DNA of 64,000 bases. It comes from DASVBE01 sp963770375. GTDB taxonomy: Bacteria > Actinomycetota > Actinomycetes > Streptosporangiales > Streptosporangiaceae. This document shows, piece after piece, positions 18,896 through 26,982 of this stretch. Numbering within the stretch: the stretch's first letter is position 1; each line of letters opens with the position of its first letter. The stretch covers positions 185,909 through 249,908 of the forward strand of contig CAVYPM010000022.1 in assembly GCA_963770375.1 (NCBI GenBank). The letters run 5' to 3'. A program made the position numbers and the translations under genes. Below the pieces are notes generated by a model that did not search any database, was not told where the DNA came from, and saw nothing but the letters and a program-made list of their open reading frames with translations.

Positions 18896-18927
18896 AGGCC
18901 CGGTCACCATGCGTGGTGACCGGGCCT
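18896..18927 (-). terminator. Hairpin terminator of the (lost) tRNA gene
   Basis: AGGCCCGGTCACC pairs with GGTGACCGGGCCT across a short loop. It lies just downstream of the tRNA 3' half on the minus strand, so it was probably the terminator of the original tRNA-Glu gene. Confidence 0.75.
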
Positions 18928-18946
18928 GTGACCTGCTACTTCGTAA

Positions 18947-18990
18947 GTAGCCCCGACCGGATTTGAACCGGCGCTACCGCCTTGAGAGGG
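18947..18990 (-). tRNA. 3' half of a tRNA-Glu(CUC) gene, probable attachment-site scar
   Basis: Read on the minus strand, the 44 bases hold the anticodon loop CTCTCAA (anticodon CUC), the 3' anticodon strand GGCGG, a T-arm GCCGG-TTCAAAT-CCGGT and the acceptor strand CGGGG. This matches the 3' half of actinobacterial tRNA-Glu. The 5' half is absent: upstream DNA is AT-rich and unrelated and gives no D-arm or acceptor partner. The break in the anticodon loop is where tyrosine integrases usually recombine. No CCA is encoded. Confidence 0.8.
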
Positions 18991-19068
18991 TGGATTTCTA
19001 GTTCATACCTAATTCACGTGTCCTAACACTTCTGTACTAAAATGCAGGTCATAGGCCATATCAAATTG

Positions 19069-19531
19069 TCATTTACTGACGCCTGGATGCCAGGCCGTGA
19101 CGACTTGTTCGCCCACATATTGCCCACAACCTCTGCCATACCAGCGGTCCAGCAGACCCGGGATCTGCTCCCGGAACGTCTGCACCGGGCAGCCAGCGGC
19201 AGGGCACCGCATCCGCCGCACCCGCAGCCGCACCATGACCGGCCGGCCATCTGCGGGCACGTCCGCTGGCAAACCCCTGCACCTGGCCCAGTCCGGGCGC
19301 CACGTCGCGGGCACGCCACCGGCCTGCCCGCCGTCCGTGCCCGGACCGCGATCACACCATCCTGGTCCGTCACATCCTCGATGACCAGCGATGACAACCC
19401 GGAGAACACGATTCCCGCAAGATCGTTTATGTCACACCGGGCCGGCCATGCCACAGCTCACAGTTCGTGGCGGGTAACCGACACGCTGTCACCACCGAAA
19501 GTGCGATAGAGCCGAAAGTGTGACAGAGCCG
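19069..19531 (-). mobile_element. ISL3-family insertion sequence remnant
   Basis: On the minus strand, VFSGLSSLVIEDVTDQDGVI and ARTAGRPVACP are the N-terminus of an ISL3 transposase (zinc-binding region with CP..CG), followed in shifted frames by VRRMRCPAAGCPVQTFRE. Only ~100 codons remain, with at least two frameshifts, and the DDE domain is missing. Near the upstream end the repeated string AAGTG(T/C)GA(C/T)AGAGCC (19498-19531) resembles an ISL3 terminal repeat. Confidence 0.65.
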
Positions 19532-19610
19532 AACGTTGGACAGACCCAACAGGCTCTATAGCGGCAACGAACAGATCACGATCTTGCCTGGAGTGTCGGG
19601 GTCGTGCCCG

Positions 19611-20510
19611 TCAGGACAGACCGGTCAGCGGAAGGGTGGCGCGCATGCTGAGGCTCTCAGTCCGGGTGATGAAACCGAGGTGGGTGTTCAGCGCGCGCAT
19701 GTCGTCGTTACCGCGCTGGGTCCAGGTGTAGACCTCGGCCAGTCCCCGCTCCGATGCCAGGGCCAGGGTGAGGCGCTTCAGCGCGGCCGCCACGCCGCGG
19801 CGGCGCCAGTCCCGGCGCACGGCGGTCAGCGCATGCTCGGCCCGGCTCGGGGTGTCGGGGTCGGGCAGCAGCCCGGCGCAGCCGATCACCTCACCGTCGG
19901 CCAGGGCGATGAACATCGCGTCCGGATCGGTGATCCACTCGCGTTCCCACTGCTCGAGGCTGATCTCCAGCGGCGCGTCCAGGGCCATGTCCTGGAACGC
20001 CTGGGCGCCCAGCACCTCATAGGCGGCTCGCCACAGCTCGGGCCGCTCGCTGACCCGGATGACCTCGACGCCCTCAGGGATCTTCGGCGTGGGCTCGTCC
20101 CCGATCTCCCGGACCTGCTCGATCTGCCGGTCCACCTCGCGGAAGCCGAATCGCTCGGCGAACTGGACCGAGCCGGGGTCATCGACGTTGCAGCCCACTA
20201 CGGTGAATCCCATGCCGGCTGCACGCTCGGCCAGGTCACGCAGGATCGCCGTGCCGACGCCGCGGCGCCGCCAGTCCGGCACCACCCGCGCCGCGATCCC
20301 GCCGCGGCCGGCCTGATCCGACTTGCCGACGACCCCGGAGCCGGCGAGCACGCCGTCCACCTCGGCGAGCAAGAACTTGTGCTGGGGTCCGGCCTGTGCG
20401 CGCAGCGACTCGACCGAGTCCGCTCTCTCGCTGGGCACCACAGCCATGCGCACCTGGCGCCACGCGTTGTAATCCTCATCGGTGTCGACGATGCGGATCG
20501 CAGTTGTCAT
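19611..20510 (-). CDS. GNAT acetyltransferase with two tandem domains
   Basis: A 299-residue cytosolic protein with two GNAT folds (about 1-150 and 150-299). Each has the acetyl-CoA loop: DWRRRGVGTAIL in domain 1 and DWRRRGVAAALKRL in domain 2. ATG 20510 begins MTTAIRIVDTDEDYNAW; the open frame further upstream is shadow. Substrate unknown; similar double GNATs act on small molecules such as aminoglycosides or mycothiol precursors, but I see no basis to choose. Confidence 0.85.
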   Translation of the reverse strand: MTTAIRIVDTDEDYNAWRQVRMAVVPSERADSVESLRAQAGPQHKFLLAEVDGVLAGSGVVGKSDQAGRGGIAARVVPDWRRRGVGTAILRDLAERAAGMGFTVVGCNVDDPGSVQFAERFGFREVDRQIEQVREIGDEPTPKIPEGVEVIRVSERPELWRAAYEVLGAQAFQDMALDAPLEISLEQWEREWITDPDAMFIALADGEVIGCAGLLPDPDTPSRAEHALTAVRRDWRRRGVAAALKRLTLALASERGLAEVYTWTQRGNDDMRALNTHLGFITRTESLSMRATLPLTGLS

Positions 20511-20579
20511 GGGACGGACCCTAGGGCACGGACCGGCAGGGCCCAACGCATTTTGCGCTCCAGCGGCGCAATGCCTCGA

Positions 20580-20897
20580 CCAGGACCTACCGGCTGGACT
20601 ACCGGGCATCGGTTGCGCAGTGGCATGCCGAGCGCCGGGCCCGCCTGCCCAAGGCCGCCAAGCTGGCGGGCAACGATCGGCTGCGCCACCACGTTCAGCA
20701 GCGCCTGGCCGGTACTGTCTGTGACGCGGACGGCCATAGGGCGCTGGGCCCGCCCGGGCAAAGGTGGAACGGGAAGAACAAGGCCCCATCGTGGTGATCG
20801 CCGCTGGATGCCAGGGTGGAGCCCGAGCAGATCTCGCGCCGGCTCAAGGTGGACTTCCCCGAGGATGAGTCCATGCGGATCAGCCATGAGGCGACGC
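20580..20897 (+). pseudogene. IS30-family transposase fragment
   Basis: The frames include RASVAQWHAERRARLPKAAK, then RLRHHVQQRLAG, then (shifted) SPEQI-like text and RRLKVDFPEDESMRISHEA, all from the N-terminal half of IS30 transposases. At least two frameshifts are present. Similarity stops abruptly after ISHEA at ~20892, where an unrelated fragment begins. Confidence 0.7.
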
Positions 20898-20900
20898 TCA

Positions 20901-21015
20901 CAGTTTGTCAAGCGGTGGCGGGGGCGGTCATGGCGCGGGGTGAGGGTGCGGTAGAGCTCACGGGCGATGTAGCGCTTGATGCAGCGCCGGATCTCGCGGG
21001 TGCTGCGGCCTTCTG
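20901..21015 (-). pseudogene. Transposase C-terminal scrap (IS110-like)
   Basis: About 35 codons on the minus strand read TREIRRCIKRYIARELYRTL, which resembles the C-terminal tail of IS110/IS116 transposases. It abuts the IS30 fragment tail to tail. The family call rests on this stretch alone. Confidence 0.45.
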
Positions 21016-21109
21016 ACGACCGCCAGAAGCCTTGCCACCCAGGATCTCCAGCATCTCCGCTCCAGGTTGCCGTCAGGGACGGCGAATCCGCCTGGGTGGG
21101 TTCGGCCAC

Positions 21110-21420
21110 CATGCCGAACGGCTGCAACCGGCGGCGCTGGCGACCCGGCCGGACTATGACGTGTGATGCATGCGTAGATGTCGGGCAGCTGGCCTTTGTT
21201 GATCCACGCTGACCAGGTTGGCCCTGCACCACCGACGATCATCATGACAGCGCGGGGGGATGCGAGCGCCCCATCGGCTAGGAGCTGCTGCATCCCTGCC
21301 CCATCGGTGGGACTGGGCAAGGCTGGGTGATCAGAATGCGTGTGCCACAGCCCGGCGAACACCGTGATCTGCCGGCTTCTGAGCTGGTAGTGGTCCACCA
21401 GGTCCTGGACGCCGTCGGTG
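21110..21420 (-). pseudogene. JAMM/Mov34-MPN metalloprotease fragment
   Basis: The minus strand encodes VFAGLWHTHSDHPALPSPTD, an exact JAMM zinc motif (H-T-H-x7-S-x2-D), followed by RAVMMIVGG. This is the catalytic core of JAB/MPN proteins, which in bacteria often occur with E1/E2-like ubiquitin-type systems or as cysteine-releasing enzymes. The preceding ~40 residues of the domain are absent: at 21420 the sequence switches to an unrelated gene on the other strand. The downstream part is also frame-broken. Confidence 0.7.
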
Positions 21421-21540
21421 CAGCGGTTCACCATCGCCCACGAACTCGGCCATCGGGCCCTCCACCCCGGCCACGAACTCATCCTCGACGTCCCCGTCCG
21501 GTTCAACATGCGCGACGGAACCTCTGGCACGGCCACCGAC
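21418..21540 (+). pseudogene. ImmA/IrrE-type metallopeptidase fragment
   Basis: Forty codons on the plus strand read FTIAHELGHRALHPGHE and LDVPVRFNMRDGTSGTATD. HELGH is the zinc motif of ImmA/IrrE peptidases, which are found in toxin-antitoxin, phage and stress modules. Neither the N-terminal nor the C-terminal part remains; the fragment is sandwiched between two minus-strand scraps. Confidence 0.65.
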
Positions 21541-21542
21541 CT

Positions 21543-21850
21543 CACCCCACCCGTTCATCGCCATCGTGATCAGGTTGGGTCCGTCCTCGAAGTAGCCGAC
21601 GACGACCTGCCGCGACCGCCCGGTGCGCCTGGCCAACCGTGGTGAGCCGCAGCGCCCCCCAGCCGCCGGGCTTGGGCCGCCACAAACCCACCCGGCCGCC
21701 CGTCACGCACAGCAGCGCGCTATGGCCGTGCCAGAACAGCCGGACGAACCACCGCGGCGGCAGCCAGGCCCGCCGGCTATGCGTAGCCGCTGCCCGCGCC
21801 TCTCGATTCCTGGACACAACTCCAGCATGAAAATCACGGGCTGACCCCCA
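21543..21850 (-). pseudogene. Deazaflavin (F420)-dependent nitroreductase (Ddn-like) N-terminal fragment
   Basis: The minus strand encodes RWFVRLFWHGHSALLCVTGG, RVGLWRPKPGGWGALRLTT, then in another frame RTGRSRQVVVGYFEDGPNLI and MAMNGWGE. These are the first ~90 residues of the Ddn-like F420H2-dependent reductase family. One extra base near 21632 shifts the frame, and the gene is cut off at ~21543, losing the C-terminal half. Confidence 0.65.
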
Positions 21851-21942
21851 ACCACAGACGAAGGTCACCGCCTATCAGGTCCATTGGCGGGAACTGGGCT
21901 TCCCCTCGTAGCGTGGACACATCGCCTTAAAGGGAGATGGCG

Positions 21943-22239
21943 ATGGGAGAGACACGCAGGAAGTTCGACGCTGATTTCCGGGAGGGCGCGGTCCGGCTGG
22001 TCCGCGAGACGGGCAAGCCGATCGCGCAGGTGGCCCGGGACCTGGGCATCAACGAGGGCACCCTGGGCAACTGGGTGAACGCGGACAAGCGGCGCCGCGG
22101 TGAGGGCAACGGGCTGCTGGGCGAGGATGAGCGGGCGGAGCTGGCCCGGCTGCGCAAGGAGAATGCCGAGCTGGCGATGGAGCGCGATGTGCTCAAACGC
22201 AGCGTGGCCCTGTGGGTGAAGGACGCGATGGGGCGGTAG
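21943..22239 (+). CDS. IS3 OrfA (helix-turn-helix transposase subunit)
   Basis: A 98-residue protein starting at ATG 21943 with AGGGAG upstream. RKFDADFREGAVRLVRETGK and QVARDLGINEGTLGNWV form the DNA-binding helix-turn-helix; LARLRKENAELAMERDVLKR is the leucine-zipper part that continues into OrfB. Ending at 22239, it overlaps orfB by about 28 bases, as expected for programmed -1 frameshifting that yields OrfAB. Confidence 0.88.
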   Translation: MGETRRKFDADFREGAVRLVRETGKPIAQVARDLGINEGTLGNWVNADKRRRGEGNGLLGEDERAELARLRKENAELAMERDVLKRSVALWVKDAMGR

Positions 22240-23115
22240 CGGTGACCGCCATGATCGCTGCCCGCAGGGCTGATGGCATCCCGGTGGCGGTGGCCTGCCG
22301 GGCGCTGGGAGTGTCCCGGTCGTGGTTCTACCAGCACAAGGACGGCCGGCTATCGCCCCGCGCGCAGCGCCGGGAGCGGCTCAGGGCCGAGGTCGCGCGC
22401 CTGTTCCGGTTGCATGCGGGCAGGTACGGGTCCCCGCGGATCACCGCTGACCTGCGCGATGCCGGCTGGCGGGTGAGTGAGAACACCGTCGCGGCGCTGA
22501 TGCGCGAGCAGCACCTGGCGGCACGGCAGAAGGAGAAGAGGCGCCGGGCCACTACACGGCCGGGCAAGAGCCGGTGGCGGGCACCGGACCTGGTCAAACG
22601 GGACTTCCCCGCCGCCCAGATCAACCGTAAATGGTACGGCGATGGCACCGAGATCCCCACCGGGGAGGGCAAGCTCTACCTGGACTCGGTGCTGGACATG
22701 GCCTCCCGCCGGGTACTTGGCTTTGCCCTGGGCGAGCACCACGACGCGCAACTGGCCTACGGCGCGCTGACGATGGCAGTGGCGATGCGCGGCGGCCAGG
22801 TCCCCGGCGTCATCATGCACACCGACCAGGGCCGAATACACCTCCCGGCTGGTCCGCACGGCCTGCACCCGGCTGGGCATCCGCCAGTCCATGGGCCGGC
22901 CCGGCTCCGCCCTGGACAACGCGGTGATCGAGTCCTGGCACTCAACCCTGGAATTCGAGCTGCGGGCCCTGGAGCGCTTCGCGACCAGAGCAGCAGCGCG
23001 GACCCGGGTCGCGGCCTGGATCGAGGACTACAACCAGCACCGGCGCCACTCATCGCTGCAGATGATGTCACCAGCGGACTACGAGAGAAAACTCCAGGCC
23101 GGGAAGGCAGCCTGA
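22212..23115 (+). pseudogene. IS3 OrfB transposase with a two-base deletion
   Basis: The DDE integrase part of the transposase. HTH_21-like RLRAEVARLFRLHAGRYGSP is followed by the catalytic domain: Asp in NRKWYGDGTEI, Asp in MHTDQG and Glu in NAVIESWHSTLEFE. Directly after HTDQG the codon expected to encode Ser before Glu-Tyr-Thr is short of two bases (~22832), throwing the remaining ~90 codons into another frame (22891-23115). Product after the lesion is nonsense, so the transposase is inactive unless this is a read error. Confidence 0.85.
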
Positions 23116-23157
23116 GGTGAGCCCGCTTCTCCGCTGCCCAGTATCGGCCGGTGCTCG

Positions 23158-23190
23158 CCGCTGTCCAGGTCGTTCCTCCCTGGACAGCGG
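23158..23190. repeat. 12-bp hairpin inside the IS3 right end
   Basis: CCGCTGTCCAGG and CCTGGACAGCGG pair perfectly around a nine-base loop, 42 bases after orfB. It can act as terminator for the transposase genes or protect against outside transcription. Confidence 0.6.
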
Positions 23191-23301
23191 CTGCGCTCCA
23201 GCCATTAGATGGCAGCTAGCGAACAAGCGGGACAACAAGATCAATCAGATCGAAGTGTCCACGCTTTCAGGGGAACCCCGCTGCCCGCCTACAGGTTGAG
23301 G

Positions 23302-23448
23302 CTATTTGCCGGTTAGCTCCACCAAGCTCCAGGCGGGCGGGAAGTGGCCGATGCCGATGGTGCGGCAGACTTTCTGGGCGGCCATGCTGACGGCCTCGGT
23401 GAAGGTGAGGTAGGCGAATTGCATCTCGGCGAGCTGCTCAACGCTTAA
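23302..23448 (-). pseudogene. C-terminal fragment of an unrecognised protein
   Basis: About 47 codons end at TAG 23302-23304 and read EQLAEMQFAYLTFTEAVSMA, AQKVCRTIGIGHFPPAW, SLVELTGK. The codon usage looks genuine and the segment is well formed, but there is no start: upstream is out of frame. I do not recognise the family. It sits 23 bases beyond the IS3 right end. Confidence 0.4.
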
Positions 23449-23513
23449 AGAACCGATAAGGCTTGCTGCGCCCGGCGCGCCTGGCCGGTGAGGTGGCCGA
23501 CGATGGTCCGGAA

Positions 23514-23840
23514 TCAGCCCTCATCCTTTTCTGCCGTCTCGGCGTCGGCCACAGCGATCGCGATACCGAGGGCCCGCAGGATGTTCCCGCCCGCCGCGAC
23601 TACCCGCGGCGTGCCCACGACCGGGGCAACCCCGATCATGATTGCCTGGATGTCCTCGGCGGTGATCCCGCTGTCCGCGGCGGCCCCGGCGTTGGCGAGG
23701 TAGGAGGCAGCCGGGGCGTCCACCGCTATAAGGGCGGCGATCCGCACGAGCATGAGCTCACGCGGCGGCAGCGAGTTGTGCTCAAGCGACGCGGCGATGA
23801 TGTCGGCGAGTGTGTCAAGGACGGGTGTTTCGCCGTTCAC
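23514..23840 (-). CDS. Carboxymuconolactone decarboxylase-like (CMD/AhpD fold) protein
   Basis: A 108-residue all-helical protein. PPRELMLVRIAALIAVDAPA, then GITAEDIQAIMIGVAPVVGT and PRVVAAGGNILRALG are typical of the small CMD-family proteins of actinobacteria. The redox CxxC pair of AhpD is absent, so peroxidase activity is not expected. Function unknown. It differs from the CMD-like group at 34982/44468, which shares DEIADVLLAIAPV-type text. Confidence 0.8.
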   Translation of the reverse strand: MNGETPVLDTLADIIAASLEHNSLPPRELMLVRIAALIAVDAPAASYLANAGAAADSGITAEDIQAIMIGVAPVVGTPRVVAAGGNILRALGIAIAVADAETAEKDEG

Positions 23841-24165
23841 GGAGCCCTCCCAGCTGGTGCGGAACGCGCGGCTGCTGACCTCGCTGAATACACCGCCAGT
23901 CCATCGCCGCTCCGGGCTGGAGGCATCACCCCGGATGGGTGAGCTGCACCGGGCCCATCATGCACGGCCGGGCGTCGGCGCATGCGCCGCTGGCGGCTAT
24001 CGGCCATCTGCTCGCCGCAGCTGATCACGGCAAGCCTGTAGGCACCGGGAACAAGCGCTCTCCCGCCGCGCGCCAGGCATCGGTCCTGCGGGTGATCGCC
24101 GGCCGCTGGCCAGCGGACCGGATGGCGCGCGTGGCGAGAGCCGGGCTTTCTGGCCGGCGGGACCA
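23841..24165. other. Gene-free stretch
   Basis: No frame here has recognisable protein features. It joins the CMD gene to the truncated PLDc_N copy and probably contains a recombination junction near 24165, where similarity to the copy at 39.8 kb begins. Confidence 0.4.
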
Positions 24166-24167
24166 AG

Positions 24168-24494
24168 GTGTTCATCGACATCTTCCGCAGTCGTGACCTG
24201 TCCGGCTGGGGCAAGGCGCTGTGGTTCTTGTTTGTGCTGTTCATCCCGCTCATCGGCGTGCTGGTGTACCTGATCGCGCGCGGCAGCTCGATGGGCGAGC
24301 GGGCGGCGGGACGGGCTCAACCGTAGGACGCGGAGTTGCGCAGCTGCATGCAGCGGGCCGCGGCGGGCTCGCCGGCCAGTACGGCGGACCAGCTGGCGAA
24401 GCTGGCCGGCCTGCGTGATCGGGGAGTCATCTCCGCCGGGGAGTTCGAGCGCGAGAAGGCCAAGATCCTGGCAGCCCCACCCGTTCGGCGATGA
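24168..24494 (+). pseudogene. PLDc_N-SHOCT membrane protein, N-terminally truncated with an in-frame stop
   Basis: The frame reads VFIDIFRSRDLSGWGKALWF, then FVLFIPLIGVLVYLIARG (membrane helix), a TAG at 24324-24326, and in the same frame a SHOCT domain TADQLAKLAGLRDRGVISAG ending at TGA 24492. PLDc_N proteins are short two-helix membrane proteins; many carry a C-terminal SHOCT oligomerisation motif. The first helix is missing. The same TAG context is found in the copy at 39711, which keeps the first helix but lacks the SHOCT. Confidence 0.75.
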
Positions 24495-24987
24495 GGTGGC
24501 GTGCCTGCGCCCGGCGCCGCCCGCAGGTAAGCCGAAACGCACGGCTCGGCCAGCCCGGGCCAGATCATCCTCCACGTGGGGCGTCGCGCCGGGCCGGTGG
24601 AGCGAGCCCGGGCCTGTTTCCCGGACCGCTGCCGTTGCGCTGGCGTCCTGCCTGCTACTTTCTGCGAACTGGTCGCCGTGTCCCGCCGGGCGCCTGCCTG
24701 CGCTCACCCGTTATGGATAAGGCGTGTATGTGGCGTGCGGGCCAGTGTTGAGCGCAGAGATATGGACGCCGCGTGACAGCGCCCGGAATGATGGCGCGCG
24801 GCCGGGATGGTGACCGAAGTGCCGTCGTCGCGCTGACATGAGGTCCGGCGGGAGGTGACCGGTGTCCGGCGTTGAGGGGGGCCAGGACCAGGCGCCCGCG
24901 AGCGAGGACCCCGGGCCGGGCAAGCACACCGAAGTGGAAGCCCGCCGGGCAGATGCGGCCGGGCGGCATAGGGAGCCGCAGCAGGCT

Positions 24988-25080
24988 GGCCTCGGTGCGA
25001 ACGCGGTCACAGATCATCGTCCGGTGCACCTCGAGCTCGGCGTACATCGGGTCCGGCGGGTTCCTGATCGGCGTCCGCAC
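24988..25080 (-). pseudogene. PRMT-like methyltransferase, first 31 codons only
   Basis: Starting at GTG 25080, the minus strand encodes TPIRNPPDPMYAELEVHRTM followed by DRVRTEA, nearly identical to the start of the methyltransferase at 60751. At ~24988 the similarity ends and the frame runs into unrelated sequence, so the S-adenosylmethionine-binding part is absent. Confidence 0.75.
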
Positions 25081-25144
25081 GCGTGCATTCTAATGACCGC
25101 TCGTATCCTGACTTCAGACGCCGGCCGCCGGGTTCTGTCCGGCC

Positions 25145-25290
25145 GAACGAACTGGGGGGCGCCAGGGGACCCCGGCGGCAGGCAAAGCGCCGGCCGCTCA
25201 TTGCCGGGCCGGCAATGGCTCACCGCGAGAGCAAGAAGACCGGGGAACAGCAGCCCGCCGGCGGTCAGGCGCCGGGTCACATGCGCTATC
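25145..25290 (+). pseudogene. Degraded extra copy of the SHOCT-protein N-terminus
   Basis: RRPLIAGPAMAHRESKKTGE parallels RRALIAGAAIAHHEANKAGE of the intact protein at 25600. The copy lies directly upstream of that gene in the same orientation, has no start or C-terminal SHOCT, and is absent at the equivalent place of copy B. Confidence 0.5.
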
Positions 25291-25464
25291 GCACGGCCTC
25301 CGAGAGCCACCTGGCCGCTCACCACAGGCGCCCGTGCGGCCCCGCCGGCCCGCCGCGCACAACGATCCGGTCACCAGCCGATGCCCTCCCGGCACGCCCG
25401 GCGACAACTCGTGCTACCACCGGCCGAGTGTGATGCCCAGGGCTCGCATCGCCCAACGCCCCGA

Positions 25465-25483
25465 TTACCCAAATAGGGGGATG
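25465..25483 (+). promoter_or_regulatory. Dispersed 19-bp motif, site 1
   Basis: TTACCCAAATAGGGGGATG, ending 117 bp before the SHOCT gene start at 25600. One of nine sites with the form T(T/C/A)ACCC-N6-GG(A/G)GGATG. Confidence 0.5.
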
Positions 25484-25599
25484 CCGTCCGGGATCCGCTG
25501 GAGGCAGGCTCGTGCCTGACAGGCGCAGTGACATGCACGCCAGCAACCGGCCGCTCACCCGCCGTCGATGACGGCCGGACGACTGGGGAGGAGTTTCCC

Positions 25600-25884
25600 A
25601 TGGGTTTCAGGCGACGGACAAGGCGGCGCGCGCTCATTGCCGGGGCGGCGATAGCTCATCACGAGGCCAACAAGGCCGGGGAACAGCAGGAGTACGACGA
25701 CCAGGCACCTGCCGACGACCAGCAGGACCAGGCGCCTGCCGGTGACGGCCAGGACCAGGCGCAATATGCGCCTCCTCCGGCGGACCCGGCCGACGAGATC
25801 GAGCACCTCGCGCAGTTGCACACCTCGGGTGCGCTCACCGACGACGAGTTCGCGGCGGCCAAGGCGAAAATACTCGGGACCTGA
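25600..25884 (+). CDS. Small SHOCT-domain protein
   Basis: A 94-residue protein. ATG 25600 is preceded by GGGGAGGAG. The basic N-terminus MGFRRRTRRRALIAGAA is followed by a Gln/Asp/Ala-rich linker with repeats of (D/G)DQAPA, then a C-terminal SHOCT motif: DEIEHLAQLHTSGALTDDEF and AAAKAKILG (about 66-93). SHOCT motifs mediate oligomerisation or docking to partner proteins. Its broken twin is at 60165-60456. The NTF2-like gene follows 64 bases downstream in the same direction. Confidence 0.75.
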   Translation: MGFRRRTRRRALIAGAAIAHHEANKAGEQQEYDDQAPADDQQDQAPAGDGQDQAQYAPPPADPADEIEHLAQLHTSGALTDDEFAAAKAKILGT

Positions 25885-25947
25885 GCGCATGCCGGGTTGC
25901 CAGAAGATGCTGAGCAGATCGATTCCCGGCAGGAACAGGGGGCTGAC

Positions 25948-26364
25948 ATGAGTGGATCGCGCAAAGAGGTGCTGTCGAACGCCCTCAGGGCCGAGGCCGG
26001 TGGCGCACCGGCTGATCTGGGGACCCTGTTCACCGATGACGTCGTCGGCTGGTCACCGTACGCCACCGTGTCAGGGCTGGCGGCGCTCGCTGACCTGGCC
26101 GCCCTCCGCGAAGAAGCGTTCTCCAACGTCGTGATCACGTTCCGGGGACTCGACGAAGTGGGCAACAAGGCGTTCGCCGAATGGCTCGTCGAAGCCGATC
26201 ACACGGGGCCACTCGTGCTCAGCGAGGACAGCGTGCTGATGGCAACGGGACGGCACGTCCAGCTGCCCGGCGTCACCGTGGCCGACTTCCGCGACGGGAA
26301 GATCCGGTCCTACCGGACCTACTTCGACGACATCTCGCTGATCGAGCAGATCACCGGTGCCTGA
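25948..26364 (+). CDS. NTF2-like/SnoaL-type protein
   Basis: A 138-residue cone-shaped alpha+beta barrel protein. Start ATG 25948 follows AGGGGGC. Typical elements are LFTDDVVGWSPYATVSG near residue 26, FRGLDEVGNKAFAEWLVEAD and the C-terminal strand text GVTVADFRDGKIRSYRTYFD, as in SnoaL-like polyketide cyclase-type or ketosteroid isomerase-like proteins. Ligand unknown. Its stop overlaps the GTG start of the GNAT gene by eight bases, so they are coupled. The copy at 59682-60100 is frameshifted. Confidence 0.82.
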   Translation: MSGSRKEVLSNALRAEAGGAPADLGTLFTDDVVGWSPYATVSGLAALADLAALREEAFSNVVITFRGLDEVGNKAFAEWLVEADHTGPLVLSEDSVLMATGRHVQLPGVTVADFRDGKIRSYRTYFDDISLIEQITGA

Positions 26365-26855
26365 GCCGGCCGCTACGGAGTTCCGCGTCGAGGACCATCC
26401 GGATCCGCTCGACATCGACGTCCTCGAAACGCAGATCCGCCGTGAGGCATCCGCCGCCATGGGACTCGGCGGCGAAGCCGACCTGGCGATCTTCGTGCGC
26501 GACGCCGGCACGGTCGTCGCCGGCATCAGCGGGTGGACCTGGGGCGACTGCTGCGAACTGCAGAGCCTGTGGGTGGCAGCCGCGTCTCCGCGGGCGTGGC
26601 CTCGCGACGCGGCTCCTCGCCGCCGCCGAAGCCGAGGCAGCGGCGCGCGGGTGCTCGCAGACCGTCCACTTCACCTACGCCTTCCAGGCCCGGGAACTCT
26701 ATGAGAAGAACGGCTACGAACTAGTGGGCTGCGTCGAGGACTTCCCATCAGGAACGGACGTCCTTTGGTACCGCAAACGCCTGAACCCACCCACGTCCCG
26801 CCCAGCCGGGAACGATCCCGGTCCGACAATCCCAGCCAGAACACCACCGCCTTGA
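26357..26855 (+). pseudogene. GNAT acetyltransferase, copy A, frameshifted
   Basis: DPLDIDVLETQIRREASAAM and TVVAGISGWTWGDCCELQSL are in the first frame; the acetyl-CoA loop (G-L-A-T-R-L-L-A-A-A-E-A) and VHFTYAFQARELYEKNGYEL, SGTDVLWYRKRL follow in a second. The shift lies near 26580-26595 (GTGGCAGCCGCGTCTCCG), where copy B reads cleanly VAPGLRGRGLATRLL. So this copy has gained one base. GTG 26357 is the coupled start. Confidence 0.75.
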
Positions 26856-26982
26856 TGACCGGCCCCGTACCCGCAAGCGGGACCAGGCCGCGATCCGGAC
26901 CGTGCTTGGGCGGGGAAGCTCCGTGGCAAAACGCGGATCCAGACTGGCGCTGACCTCTGTGGCAAGCCTGTGGACCGCCCGG

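Larger units (their letters stand above)
21896..23279 (+). mobile_element. IS3-family insertion sequence
   Basis: A 1.38-kb element bounded by imperfect ~30-bp inverted repeats: the left end starts GGGCTTCCCCTCGTAGCGTG (21896) and the right end, read inward on the minus strand, starts GGGGTTCCCCTGAAAGCGTG (23279); both continue GACAC-TCG. It contains orfA and orfB in the classic overlapping arrangement. No target-site duplication is obvious at the flanks (ACT left, GCT right). orfB is frameshifted, so the element is probably no longer autonomous. Confidence 0.88.
24988..26881 (+). repeat. Inverted duplication block, copy A (PRMT-like start/SHOCT/NTF2-like/GNAT)
   Basis: This block matches 59153-60842 on the opposite strand at gene and intergenic level. 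The order is truncated methyltransferase start (minus), SHOCT, NTF2-like and GNAT (plus). Homology stops at ~24988 inside the methyltransferase and at ~26881, after CCCGCAAGCGGGA. This copy keeps SHOCT and NTF2-like intact; the other keeps the methyltransferase. Confidence 0.85.

Noticed and set aside
23841..24165. Minus-strand frame similar in composition to regulators
   Set aside because: Arg/Pro-rich text without any motif; considered non-coding.
25465..25520. GGGGG-ATG in the 19-bp motifs as a ribosome site with start codon
   Set aside because: There is no spacer between the G run and ATG, and most of the resulting frames stop after a few codons or do not join the downstream gene; a DNA-level role is more likely.
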